Assembly (NCBI GenBank): GCA_029211085.1
Contig: JARGFW010000026.1
Span: 1-35,544 of the forward strand
Length of the DNA: 35,544 bases
Reading direction: 5' to 3'
Source: Deferrisomatales bacterium
Lineage (GTDB): Bacteria > Desulfobacterota > Deferrisomatia > Deferrisomatales > JARGFW01
A program made the position numbers and the translations under genes. The notes beneath the pieces are model-generated. The model had not been told where the DNA came from, made no database searches, and was given only the letters and a program-made list of their open reading frames with translations. The first letter of the stretch is position 1. Every line of letters starts with the position of its first letter. Positions 1-8,528 of this stretch are shown piece by piece.

Positions 1-2453
1 GGCGCGGTCTTCCTGACCCCCTCCACCGGAACGCTCCTGATCTTCTCGGCTGGGGCCGGCGTGGCAACTTTCGCGGGGGTAGCCTCGCCCGGCGCAGTCT
101 TCGGGGGGTTCCCGACCGGTGCGGTCTTGGCGGGCTGCGCCGAGGACGTCTGCGACCGCTTTGCGGGAATCCTCTCGGCGTTGTGCACCGGAGCAGCCGT
201 CCTCCCTGGCGGCGGCGCGGCGATGGTCTGAGACCTGGGTCCCAGGGCTTCCGGGGTCACGGGCGGCTCCTTCGAGGGGGCCACCGCGACATGCGCCGCA
301 GGGGTTGCGGGTGCCGCTTTCACGGTGGGACTTACGTCCGGAGTTTCCGGCGCTCCTTGGAACCATACCGCCGCGGCGACCAGCACCAGCAAAACCGTCG
401 CCCAGCCCCAACGGCCCGGGAACGACGCGAACCGCGGCTGCGCCGTGCCGTCGACGGGGACGGGGGAGTCCATGGCCGGGGCAGGCGGTGGCGCGAGAGG
501 CCGTTGGGCGGCGGACTCGGCGGTGGACGGCTGGTCCGCCTCTGGCGGCGGGGTCAACTCGACCGCGGCATCGGTGCCCGGCACGGGTCCGCGATCCGCC
601 GTCCGCTGCGCGCCGAGTGTGGGGTCCGGGTCCAGCGGACACGGCTCCCCCGGGGCCGCACATCCCAACCCGCTCACCGCTGCGGATACGGCCTCCACAA
701 CCACGGCGGCCGACCGCTCCGCGGCCGCCGAGGCACCGCAGCCACCGTTGTCACCGCCGGGTCCAACGGACGCGGCTGGCTCACCCTCCCAACCACCGTC
801 CCCCTCCAACCGGGCGCCCTCCATCCGCGCGGTGCTCAGATCACAACCCGTGAGGTTCGCGCCGCGCAGGTCTGCCCCCCGGAAGTTGGTCCCCGCAACC
901 GTGGCGGCCCCAAGGTCCGCACCCCGCAGATCCGCGCCCCCTGCATCCACCTCGGAGAGGTCCGCGCCCCGCAGGTCGGCGCCCATCAAGCGTGCCTTGG
1001 CGAAACTCGCATCCGTGGCGCGGACGCGGCGCAGGCAGGCCCCTTCCAGGTCCGCCGCCTCCAGGCGGGCGGCCTCCAGGCAGGCACGGCTCAGATCGGC
1101 CCCGACCAGTCTCCCATGGGACAGGTCGGCCCCTTCCAAGTGGGTGTGGCGGAGCTGTGCCCCATCCAGATCGGCCCCCCGCAGAAACGCCTCCCGCAGG
1201 CACGCGTGGATGAAGCGGGCCCCCCGCAGGTCGGCGCCGGCAAGATTCGCCCCGGTCAGGTCGCAACCGGCCAGGTCGGCGCGGGGCAAATGAATCCCCG
1301 CCAGGTGCTGGTCCCGCAGATCCAGGTGCTGCAGGCTGTGGCCGGTGGTCAGCCGCTGCACCAGTTCCTCCCGAGACGGCCGGCGCAGTTCCAACACGAA
1401 CTCCCGCAGTTTCTCCAGGCGGCGTTCCAGGCGTTGGCGTTGTAGTTCCTCCAACAGCGCGACGCGGCCCATCTCGGCGAGCAACAGCTCCATCTGCAAC
1501 ACGGCACGCTGCCTCTCCCGCCGCAACCGACGCCGCTCCTCGTCGGTATCGACCTTGCCCCCCTCGATCGCGCGCTGCAGCCGCTCCAACTCGCCCAGCC
1601 TGGGTTCCAACACCGGCAACCAATCCCCCGGGGTGGCCAGGTGCAGGCGCTGCCCCCGCTCCGCCAGGTAGTCCGCGGCGTGACGAACACAGACCTCGCA
1701 CAGGTGCGGAGCCAGACCGGTGATGGCCGTCACTTCTGCGGGGTCTGCTGCGGCGAGCATCTCCACCGACGTGAAGCCGGCGCCGAAGAACTGCTCCAGG
1801 GAGTGGGCAGTCACAGCGGGCACAAGCTGCAGCACCGTGCGCAGCATGACTCCGTCCAGGGGATCCCCCGCGGCGCAGGCGCCGAACGCACCGGGCAGCA
1901 CCTCGGCCAGGGATCCCGATACCCGCAGCACTGCCTCGCGGCTGGTTCCCTCCACGCAGAGCGCGCCGCTCTTCTGAATGGCGTCGAAGTAGCCCCGCAA
2001 GGAGGAAAACCGCTCGGCGAGCTGTTCCAGGCCCATGCCCCGGGCCGACTCGATCACCGTGACCAGGGGCGGGAGGAGCGGATCGATGCGTCCGGCAGCC
2101 ACCGGGCCGCGGCAAAGCTCGACGCAGAAGTGCTGCAAGGGCCGAAGATAGATCGCCGCCACCTCGCCGAACGTGGCGGCCATCGCGGCATCATCGCAAG
2201 CAGAGGACCCCCTCGCGGGGCGGTGGAGGTGGGGCGGGCCCTGGTCCTCTGCACCGCCACCCTCCTCGAAGGCGGTGCCGAAGAACGCCCCGTCAGCCAG
2301 TGACGCGTTGGCGAACGAAGTGAGCACCTCGGCTGCGGAGGAGGTCTCTCCCGACTCCGGCACGTCGAGTGACGCGGACGGAGCGCGCTGGCCGACTCCG
2401 GCAACGCCGGACCGGCTGGCGACGGCGCTTTCTTCGGGGTGAACCGAGCCCAT
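1..2453 (-). CDS. Pentapeptide-repeat protein with HhH-like, coiled-coil and membrane-anchor regions (3' end beyond window)
   Basis: An open frame runs from an ATG at 2453, with GGGAGGAAGT just upstream, to the window edge (817 codons visible). In order it has a helical N-terminal region (about residues 85-200) and a helix-hairpin-helix-like stretch (about 215-265, FTSVEMLAAADP...ITGLAP). A charged coiled coil follows (about 278-358). Then about 30 pentapeptide units of the A(D/N)LRG type lie at residues 381-549; these normally fold as a right-handed beta-helix. An acidic, Pro/Ala/Gly-rich linker, one hydrophobic segment (about 687-703, WGWATVLLVLVAAAVWF) and a Pro/Ala/Lys-rich tail with repeated KTAP complete the visible part. 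The single membrane segment suggests the repeats and the Pro/Ala tail lie on opposite sides of the inner membrane. No catalytic motif was recognised and the function is unknown. The gene is divergent from the cytochrome at 2814. Confidence 0.85.
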   Translation of the reverse strand, partial: MGSVHPEESAVASRSGVAGVGQRAPSASLDVPESGETSSAAEVLTSFANASLADGAFFGTAFEEGGGAEDQGPPHLHRPARGSSACDDAAMAATFGEVAAIYLRPLQHFCVELCRGPVAAGRIDPLLPPLVTVIESARGMGLEQLAERFSSLRGYFDAIQKSGALCVEGTSREAVLRVSGSLAEVLPGAFGACAAGDPLDGVMLRTVLQLVPAVTAHSLEQFFGAGFTSVEMLAAADPAEVTAITGLAPHLCEVCVRHAADYLAERGQRLHLATPGDWLPVLEPRLGELERLQRAIEGGKVDTDEERRRLRRERQRAVLQMELLLAEMGRVALLEELQRQRLERRLEKLREFVLELRRPSREELVQRLTTGHSLQHLDLRDQHLAGIHLPRADLAGCDLTGANLAGADLRGARFIHACLREAFLRGADLDGAQLRHTHLEGADLSHGRLVGADLSRACLEAARLEAADLEGACLRRVRATDASFAKARLMGADLRGADLSEVDAGGADLRGADLGAATVAGTNFRGADLRGANLTGCDLSTARMEGARLEGDGGWEGEPAASVGPGGDNGGCGASAAAERSAAVVVEAVSAAVSGLGCAAPGEPCPLDPDPTLGAQRTADRGPVPGTDAAVELTPPPEADQPSTAESAAQRPLAPPPAPAMDSPVPVDGTAQPRFASFPGRWGWATVLLVLVAAAVWFQGAPETPDVSPTVKAAPATPAAHVAVAPSKEPPVTPEALGPRSQTIAAPPPGRTAAPVHNAERIPAKRSQTSSAQPAKTAPVGNPPKTAPGEATPAKVATPAPAEKIRSVPVEGVRKTA

Positions 2454-2813
2454 ACTTCCTCCCTGACTCCTTGGGCGGGTTGGCCGCCCCTCTCTCCGTA
2501 GCAAGGTGCCCGGTCGTTACGTTTTCGGAACCAGCGGGGCTGCGCCACGCCTCGGGTACCGGATGACGGACGGCCCAGCCGGGCGGAAAACCTGCCAGGG
2601 TTGGGCATCCCTCCCCTTATCGCCCGTTGGGGTGCCGGTGTTTAGCCAGGGTAAAAAGCGAGAATCGTGCCAGGCCCAGAGGCGCCGGGAGCAAAGACGG
2701 GGACGGCCCACCCCTGTCCATGCCCAGAGCTTCTCTTTCTCCGGCCCATGGCCATGCAGTATCCTTGCGGCTCCCCTGAACCCGAGAGCATCCAGATCCC
2801 GGACTCCATCGCC
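2454..2813. other. Intergenic region between two divergent genes
   Basis: These 360 bases separate the pentapeptide-repeat gene (minus) from the cytochrome gene (plus), so they should hold both promoters. A short hairpin (GGGCGG, 5-base loop, CCGCCC at 2473-2489) lies in the probable leader of the minus-strand gene. I could not pick a convincing -35/-10 pair for either direction, and no gene is visible. Confidence 0.5.
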
Positions 2814-4018
2814 ATGGCAACCTTTCGCAGCGCCTCCGTGGGGCTCGCCCTGTTCCTTCTCGCCAACCTGCAGGCGGGAGCCGCGCCCCTGCACCGGGGG
2901 GTATCCAGCCTCACCCCGGGACAGGAGCGGGCCCAGCCCCTCTCGTTCGCCTGCGCGCGCTGCCACAACGCGGAGTTCGCCCTGTGGGTGGGGCACCCAC
3001 ACAGCCACTCGCTCATCGACGCCGCGGTAGCCCCCGAACGCATCCTGCCCCAGTGGCGCGAGGACGAACCGGGATGGGCCCAGGTGGGCGCCGGGAGGTT
3101 CCACCGAGGAGACGTGGCCCTGGCGATCGGCCAGCTGCAGCGACAGGTGTTCTTCCGCACCGACTCCGACGGCCACCGCCTGCTGCCCGGGCAGTGGAAC
3201 GTGCGGGACGCCTCCTGGGAACCCCTGGCGGAGTCGTTCGAGCAGCTGCGCGGGGCGTACCGCACATGGGAGGAGGAGTGCATCGGCTGCCACAGCACCC
3301 AGGTGGAGCTGCTGGAGACAGCCCCCGGGGCCCGGGCCGGGGAGCCTGGGGTGGGGTGTCCAGCGTGCCACGGCGACGGCGAGCAGCACATGGCCAAGGG
3401 AGGACTGGCTCCGATCCTCAACCCGGCCAAGCTCTCCCCCGAGCTGCGCTCTCAGATCTGCGCTGCCTGCCACGCCCGGGGCGTCTCGACACAGGGGGGG
3501 CGTCCCTACCCCGTGGGCTTCGTGCCTGGGCAACCGCTGTCCGACGGGTTCACCGTGGCGTCACCCGGCGCGGGACAGGAAGCCCTGTTCTGGCCCGACG
3601 GCGTGGAGCGCCGAGCGTGGATGGAGTACCAGGGGTTCGTACAGAGCGGACACCACCGGGTGGGCATCTCCTGCACCACCTGCCACGCCACCCACGGCTC
3701 GGACCACGAGCGCTCCCTGCGTCGAAGCGCGTCCAAACTCTGCGCCGGCTGCCACACCCAGTCCGTGCCCGAACCGGCCGCCCACATCCGTCACCCGGGG
3801 GCGAGGCAGGCTGCGTGGACTGTCACATGCCGTTGGTCAACGGGGACTCCCGCGAACCCCACGCGCACTCCCACACCTTTCGCTTCCTGCCGCCCACCGT
3901 GGAGGGGATCAGCCACCGGCCTTCGGCCTGCACCACCCGCTGCCACGCGGGCCGCGAACCGGAATGGACGGCGCAGACCTTGAACGGATGGCAGAACGCG
4001 GGAACCGGCACGCAGTGA
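2814..4018 (+). pseudogene. Multihaem (about 8-haem) c-type cytochrome, interrupted by a -1 frameshift
   Basis: The protein starts with a signal peptide (MATFRSASVGLALFLLANLQ, then AGA) and should be exported to the periplasm. Haem motifs in the first frame are CARCH (residue 47), CIGCH (156), CPACH (182), CAACH (216), CTTCH (287) and CAGCH (310). The frame is then lost at a run of five G (3797-3801). Adding one G restores a reading frame that gives CVDCH at 3812, an unusual CX3CH (CTTRCH, 3929-3946) and a stop at 4016-4018. Unrepaired, the first frame runs out into a Pro/Arg-rich tail to 3983. It shares blocks GVGC..CHG, NPA.L, IC.ACH and YPVGFVPG with the intact cytochrome at 8529-9797, and belongs with the cytochrome c554-like multihaem proteins. 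The electron-transfer partner is unknown. It is either a recent pseudogene or a homopolymer base-calling error. The start was chosen from the signal peptide, because no strong ribosome binding site is visible. Confidence 0.75.
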
Positions 4019-4456
4019 GCCGCACCCGAACCGCTGGGGTGGAGCCCGGCTGAAAGCTGGCAAGGGGTTTGGCGGGCCGATTCGCTGCAGGTACCTGCCC
4101 CAGGGCCCCACTGCTTTGGTTGAGGCCCTCCTAAGAAGCAGAGGCTTCTTGCTCGCCGGAAGGCGGGCTCCGCCCAGCCCCCCGAACAAGCCTCCTGTTT
4201 CATCCCTCGGGATGCCGGCAAGGCGGTGGCCGAAAGGTGCCTATTCCCGCCGTCCTCCGGTTGGCCTGCCATCCGGATCTGCCCTTGCTCCAGTGCAACC
4301 CCCCACGTCCTATGATATGAATCTGCCCGACCCACGAGGTACAGTGACCGCGATGCTGGGCCGAACGCAGCGCATCGTGTTCGGGCCCGCGAAAAGCGGC
4401 TTTCCTGGGAAGTGCAGTCTTCGTCGTATCAACCATTGCATGGAGGTACAGCAGAG
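4019..4456. other. Intergenic region, possible promoter for the 4457 gene
   Basis: There is no gene in these 438 bases. A hairpin AAGAAGC-AGAG-GCTTCTT (4133-4150) could end the cytochrome transcript but lacks a T tract. A TATGAT hexamer at 4311-4316 resembles a -10 element, but I see no good -35 at the right distance. The segment is richer in A/T than its surroundings. Confidence 0.4.
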
Positions 4457-4975
4457 ATGAGGCGATTCATGCTCTCGATGGCGTTCGCAGGTGCCCTATC
4501 GTGTGTTCCCGTGGCCGGCTTCACGGCAGAAAACGTCTATGCTGCGGCGGCCACTGCCGCCGGACAAACCTCCCACAAACTGGCCGGAGCACGCCCCTTC
4601 GGGCTGGGGGTGATCATCGGCGAACCGACCGGGATAAGTGGCAAATATTGGCTTTCGCCCGGCGCTGCAATCGACTTCGCCACCGCCTGGTCGTTTTCGG
4701 GCGACGCCGACTTTCACGTGCACGCCGACTATCTGTTCCACGTAAACACCGCGCGTCAGGTGGGTAGAGCACCCATTCACTTCTTCTACGGCGCCGGCGC
4801 ACGGTTCAAGACAACAAGCGACCAACGGTTGGGTCTGCGCATACCGGTAGGGCTGGAATTCATACCCAGAGGCGCTCCGATGGAAATCTTTGCCGAGCTG
4901 GCACCGATTCTTGATTTCATTCCGGACACAACTCTGCGCATGAACATAGGGGTGGGTGTGCGGTACTTCTTCTAG
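4457..4975 (+). CDS. Small predicted outer-membrane beta-barrel protein
   Basis: The product is 172 residues with an N-terminal signal peptide (MRRFMLSMAFAGALSCVPVAG). The ATG at 4457 is chosen because GGAGG lies at 4442-4446 and the signal peptide begins there; an upstream in-frame ATG at 4412 would spoil it. The mature part alternates polar and hydrophobic residues in short strands (GLGVIIGEP, FATAWSF, FHVHADYLFHV, FFYGAGARF, LGLRIPVGLEFI) and ends in aromatic residues (VGVRYFF). This is the usual signature of a small outer-membrane barrel assembled by the BAM complex. I do not recognise a named family, and the substrate or role is unknown. Base composition is less GC-rich than that of its neighbours, so it may have a different history. 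Confidence 0.7.
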   Translation: MRRFMLSMAFAGALSCVPVAGFTAENVYAAAATAAGQTSHKLAGARPFGLGVIIGEPTGISGKYWLSPGAAIDFATAWSFSGDADFHVHADYLFHVNTARQVGRAPIHFFYGAGARFKTTSDQRLGLRIPVGLEFIPRGAPMEIFAELAPILDFIPDTTLRMNIGVGVRYFF

Positions 4976-4985
4976 CACTGGGAAT

Positions 4986-5026
4986 CGGTGGTCCCCGCAA
5001 GAACGGCGTCCGCTTCGGGGCCACCG
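4986..5026 (+). terminator. Probable hairpin terminator after the barrel gene
   Basis: CGGTGG-T-CCCCG (4986-4997) pairs with CGGGG-CCACCG (5016-5026) with one bulged T, 11 bases after the stop at 4975. No clear T tract follows, so this is a moderate call. Confidence 0.4.
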
Positions 5027-5108
5027 CTGGTGCAGTTGAGAATCGGACCGACCCCCGGGGTCCACACCGTGGAGCGCCCGGCGCCCTCACCACACGGGCA
5101 CCGGCCGA

Positions 5109-7067
5109 TCAGAAGTACAGGTTCCAGCGCAGCGTTATCTCGGTGAGCAGCACCCCCGAGGACGCGGCGCGCTCCAAGTCCAGGAACAGGGAGTGGTTCC
5201 TAGCCAGGCGCAGGGACTGGCCCAGTCGGACGGACAGGTCCGGTTGGTGGGCTCCCAGCAGGTAGGGCACGGCGCGGCCTTCCAGCTGCACCTTCCAGCT
5301 CTGCGTCAAGTTGGCCAGCACCCCGCCCCGCCCCCCCAGGCCCACGGCCACGCCACCGGCGTAGCGGCCCGAAACATCGGCCTCGCCCTCGGCCAAGCCG
5401 TACCACAGACTGTCCGCTCCGCCCCAGGCCAGGCCGCCCCCCCCGGCCAGGGCCCCCACCAGGCCGTCGTCCCCGTGGCCGAACGGCTTGGTGCGCAACC
5501 CGCCCCGCACCGCGAAGGACACCGGCTCGAAGAACCGGTCGCGAGGGCTGAGGGAGACGATGTCCACTAGATCGAAGCGCTGCAGATGCAGCCGACCGGT
5601 CGCGGGATAGGACCGCAAGGCCCCCTCGAAGAAGTGGATCTGGGAGCCCGGCAGGAACCCCCGGTCGGGGTCCAGCAACTCGTGGTACGCGGGCCGAAAC
5701 CCCACCTCCAGCAGAGCATCCCCGCTGCGGGAACCCCCAGTCAGATAGGCCCGCGAGGAACTGTGGCCGGTTTCCGGAGCCGCCGGCTCCGGTACGGCGT
5801 CCGCCCCCTCGGCACTTGGCGGCAACCGGCTGCGGGCCCGCAGGATTTCCAGATAGTGTTCCTGATACTGGGCCTCCCCAACTTCACCGGCGGACAGCCG
5901 CGCCTGCTGGAAGGTGGCGGCGATGTCCAGCACCCGCGCCCGATCGACAGAGGACAATCCCGTCTCCGCGACGGCCCCGGGGGCCACCTCACCCCGGACC
6001 ACCTGCCGCGCCAGTTCCACCCCGCCCCGTCCGAGCAGTCCGGCGTTATGACGCAGGGTGGTGGCCTGGCTGGGCCGGTAGGTACGCGCCTCCACCAGGC
6101 CGGCGGCGAGTATCCGCTCCACCGTCGCGAGGGGGGTCACCCAGGGGCCGTAGCCGTCGCTGAGGTGCACCCCGGGGCGCGCCGCTTCCAGCAGGAACAA
6201 CAGGTTGTAGGAGCAGTTCTCGTCGAAGAAGAAGTAGTCCGACACCATGCCCCGCAGCTCCCAGGCGTGCAGGGTGAGCCGGCGCACCTCGGCGGCGTCC
6301 AGGTTGAGCCGGTACTCCCACACGTCGCGCTGCTCCATGGCGCTGTACTGTTTGACCTTCTCGTAGTAGGGCAGCACCGAGAAGTAGCCCCCATAGAATC
6401 CGAACACCCCCTTGACGGCGTAGGACACCCCGTTGTCCCCGGGGTCGATCTCGGCGGCATAGTTCACCGCGTGGGAGAGCAGCGCGCTGGCGTAGGGGGA
6501 ATCGATGCGCAGCAGGGTGTGGCCGAACATGGAACCCGGGTTGTTCATGTGGGCGGTGGGGAACACCAGGGTCGCCGCGCGGGGTTGGATGCGTTCCAGG
6601 GCCGCGTCCAGTTCCGTACAACCCTCGGACAGGGGCGCGACGATCCCGAGCTCCTGCTCCAGCCACTCCCGCCGGGCGGGGAAGCGGCAGCCGGGCGACG
6701 GGCCACGAGGATCGTCGCCGATGGCCGAGAATGTGCCGGGCCCGGCGTCCCCGAACAGGGCCCGGATGGTGGCCGCGAGTTCGGCGCGGGGCTCGGTGGC
6801 CCCCTCGGGGGAGAGAAAGAACCGCGGATCGTCGAGGACACTGGTCGCCCCCCGCCAGCGTGCACGGTAATGGAGCAGCGCCAGCCACGTGGGGGAACGG
6901 TGGAGCTCCCGCTCCGCCGCCCGCGCCACCAGCGTCTCCACCCCGGGGCCGGCGACGGCTACCTCCGCGGACAGCGCCAGGAGCCCGGCCAGCAACAAGA
7001 AAACGGGGTACGCGGCGCAACGCCGCGTACCCCGTCGGAGTTCTGCGGGGAACGAACCCCCGGTCAA
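5109..7067 (-). CDS. DUF4105 (Lnb N-terminal periplasmic domain) protein with C-terminal barrel-like region
   Basis: The product is 652 residues. It has an N-terminal export signal (hydrophobic PVFLLLAGLLALSAEVAVAG) and then a helical domain. The DUF4105/Lnb-type domain follows, with its typical stretch HMNNPGSMFGHTLLRID at about residues 172-190 and FFFDENCSYNLLFLLE further on. The C-terminal 220 residues are beta-rich and end in LRWNLYF, as outer-membrane barrels often do. DUF4105 resembles the periplasmic domain of Lnb-like enzymes; conserved His and Cys residues suggest a cysteine-type hydrolase, but the activity is not established. The only workable start is a TTG at 7067, two bases after the stop of the DUF3015 gene, so translation is probably coupled. 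A strong terminator-like hairpin lies inside its first codons (7004-7034). Confidence 0.85.
   Translation of the reverse strand: MTGGSFPAELRRGTRRCAAYPVFLLLAGLLALSAEVAVAGPGVETLVARAAERELHRSPTWLALLHYRARWRGATSVLDDPRFFLSPEGATEPRAELAATIRALFGDAGPGTFSAIGDDPRGPSPGCRFPARREWLEQELGIVAPLSEGCTELDAALERIQPRAATLVFPTAHMNNPGSMFGHTLLRIDSPYASALLSHAVNYAAEIDPGDNGVSYAVKGVFGFYGGYFSVLPYYEKVKQYSAMEQRDVWEYRLNLDAAEVRRLTLHAWELRGMVSDYFFFDENCSYNLLFLLEAARPGVHLSDGYGPWVTPLATVERILAAGLVEARTYRPSQATTLRHNAGLLGRGGVELARQVVRGEVAPGAVAETGLSSVDRARVLDIAATFQQARLSAGEVGEAQYQEHYLEILRARSRLPPSAEGADAVPEPAAPETGHSSSRAYLTGGSRSGDALLEVGFRPAYHELLDPDRGFLPGSQIHFFEGALRSYPATGRLHLQRFDLVDIVSLSPRDRFFEPVSFAVRGGLRTKPFGHGDDGLVGALAGGGGLAWGGADSLWYGLAEGEADVSGRYAGGVAVGLGGRGGVLANLTQSWKVQLEGRAVPYLLGAHQPDLSVRLGQSLRLARNHSLFLDLERAASSGVLLTEITLRWNLYF
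6994..7034 (-). terminator. Strong intrinsic terminator inside the start of the DUF4105 gene
   Basis: A perfect 14-base stem (CGGGGTACGCGGCG, 7004-7017, with CGCCGCGTACCCCG, 7021-7034) has a 3-base loop. On the minus strand it is followed by TTTTCTTGTT (6994-7003). It lies 36 bases after the DUF3015 stop but within codons 12-22 of the DUF4105 frame, so it should limit readthrough into that gene. Confidence 0.7.
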
Positions 7068-7069
7068 CC

Positions 7070-7540
7070 TCAGCCCGGGAAGGTGAGGGACACCACGGTG
7101 TCCACCACGTGGGCGCTGCTCACATCGGCGCGGGGAAAGATCTCGCCGAAGTGGGCCTGCAGACTGCGGTAGTACTCCGCGCGCTGCGCCGGCGGCACTT
7201 CCATCAACTCGGCCAGGGAGGAGACGGTCTCACCGCCCCCGGCGGCGATGTCCCGGGCCAGGCCATCCAGGTTGGCCACCACGAACTCGTTGACCCGCTC
7301 GGTGGCGGCGATGTTCATGGGCTTCTGGCACTCCGAGGTCCCGGACGTGATGCCAAAGGTCTGGTTGCCGGAGGTGCCATTGGTGGTCACCGCAAGGGAC
7401 TGGATGATGATGGAGTCGTCCAGGCTGTCCTTGAACAGCATGGTACCCAGCCCGCATCCGGTATTGTCCTTGCCGTTTCCGGCAAACGCGGCGGGGGCGA
7501 GCAGGGCGCAAGCCAACAGTACGACGAGAACCTTCTTCAT
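7070..7540 (-). CDS. DUF3015 family periplasmic protein
   Basis: The product is 156 residues, exported by a clear signal peptide (MKKVLVVLLACALLAPAAFA). The ATG at 7540 has GGAGGTACCC directly upstream. The mature protein begins GNGKDNTGCGLGTMLF and contains TTNGTSGNQTFGITSGTS and an SECQKP cysteine site, both characteristic of DUF3015. Two cysteines (GCGLG and SECQ) could form a disulfide. The molecular function of the family is unknown. A promoter matches at 7576-7603 and a terminator follows at 7004-7034, so this gene is probably made in excess over the downstream DUF4105 gene. Confidence 0.88.
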   Translation of the reverse strand: MKKVLVVLLACALLAPAAFAGNGKDNTGCGLGTMLFKDSLDDSIIIQSLAVTTNGTSGNQTFGITSGTSECQKPMNIAATERVNEFVVANLDGLARDIAAGGGETVSSLAELMEVPPAQRAEYYRSLQAHFGEIFPRADVSSAHVVDTVVSLTFPG

Positions 7541-7575
7541 GGGTACCTCCTGGACAGGGTTTTCGGACGACGACG

Positions 7576-7603
7576 ATGGTAACCGATCCTTTGCGGCTGT
7601 CAA
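7576..7603 (-). promoter_or_regulatory. Sigma-70-type promoter for DUF3015-DUF4105
   Basis: On the minus strand a perfect TTGACA (7598-7603) is 16 bases from TACCAT (7576-7581). This is 36 bases upstream of the DUF3015 start codon. Confidence 0.6.
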
Positions 7604-7626
7604 GAGCCCGCGGGAAGATCAGGAGG

Positions 7627-8502
7627 CTACGGCAGGAGTACCAGCCGGCTTTCCAGTTGCCGCAGCAACTCCGCACGCAGCCCGGCGCTGGAGAACGCCC
7701 GCACGTGCCCCGCACCCTGCACTTCCCAGTACCCCTTGGGGTCCGCGGCCACCGCGTGCAACCGCCGCCCGTGCTCCACCGGCACCACAGCATCGCGCCC
7801 GCCGTGCAACACCAGAAGGGGCACCGGGGCGACCCGGGGGGCCCAGGCCTCGGGCAGGAACCGCCCATCCAGATCCGCGAAGCCGTCGGCGATCACTCCC
7901 TGCAGCGGCCAGGTGCACAGACACCCCGCGGCCTTTTCTTGGGCGATGTGCCGGTAGCTGGAAAACGCGCTGTCCACGATCAGCAGGCCCATGCGCCCCT
8001 TGTGGGGAGAGGTGGCCACGGCGTGGAGTGCTACCGCCCCGCCGAAAGACTGGCCGAGCACTGCGACCGGCGCCGCACCCAGGTCGTCTCGGGCGAGCAC
8101 GGCGGCCAGGAACGCCGCCGCATCGGCATGGGCCCCGGCCACGTCGGCCTTTCCTGCCGAGCGGCCAAAACCGCGGTAGTCCAGGGCGAGCACCCGGTAC
8201 CCGGCGTCCACCAACCACAGCACCCCGCCCACGTGGGTACCGATGTTACCGGCGTTGCCGTGGAAGAACACAACCGTGCCGCGCGTGGCACCCCGGGGTT
8301 GCAGATCCCAGCCATGCAGTCGGACTCCATCCGTGGCTGCGACCCACACGTCCGCCACCGCGTATCCAGACGGTGGCGGGCCGAGTTCCCGCTGCGGGTG
8401 CAGGAACGCGGCAGACCCGCAGCCGGCGACCCAGAGGACCAAGATGGCGGCAACGACCTGAGTCCAGAAACGCAACGGGCCCCGCAAAGCGGGGCCCGAC
8501 AC
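7627..8502 (-). CDS. Alpha/beta hydrolase, lipoprotein-type signal
   Basis: The product is 291 residues if started at GTG 8502; a TTG at 8475 is an alternative. The N-terminal segment FWTQVVAAILVLWVAGC ends in a lipobox-like VAGC, so the enzyme is probably a lipoprotein. The fold signatures are VVFFHGNAGN (oxyanion region), LALDYRGFGRS, the nucleophile elbow GQSFGG (Ser at about residue 150), acid Asp in GGRDAVVP (about 236) and His in GAGHVRAF (about 268). The catalytic triad is complete. It resembles BEM46/YfhR-like serine hydrolases; the substrate is unknown. It follows the cytochrome gene on the same strand, but a hairpin at 8476-8498 separates or overlaps the two. The start is uncertain because GAGG sits too close to the GTG. 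Confidence 0.85.
   Translation of the reverse strand: MSGPALRGPLRFWTQVVAAILVLWVAGCGSAAFLHPQRELGPPPSGYAVADVWVAATDGVRLHGWDLQPRGATRGTVVFFHGNAGNIGTHVGGVLWLVDAGYRVLALDYRGFGRSAGKADVAGAHADAAAFLAAVLARDDLGAAPVAVLGQSFGGAVALHAVATSPHKGRMGLLIVDSAFSSYRHIAQEKAAGCLCTWPLQGVIADGFADLDGRFLPEAWAPRVAPVPLLVLHGGRDAVVPVEHGRRLHAVAADPKGYWEVQGAGHVRAFSSAGLRAELLRQLESRLVLLP
8476..8498 (-). terminator. Hairpin between cytochrome and hydrolase
   Basis: CGGGCCCCGC (8476-8485) and GCGGGGCCCG (8489-8498) form a perfect 10-base stem with an AAA loop, 30 bases after the cytochrome stop. Only a weak T-rich stretch (TTGCGTTTC) follows on the minus strand. It overlaps the GTG start option of the hydrolase. Confidence 0.5.
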
Positions 8503-8528
8503 AACCTCGAAGTCGCGGGAGTGCACCC

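Noticed and set aside
841..2115. A 424-codon minus-strand frame within the pentapeptide-repeat gene
   Set aside because: The adjacent frame carries the ADLRG repeats, coiled coil and membrane helix; this one is Arg/Gly-rich without structure.
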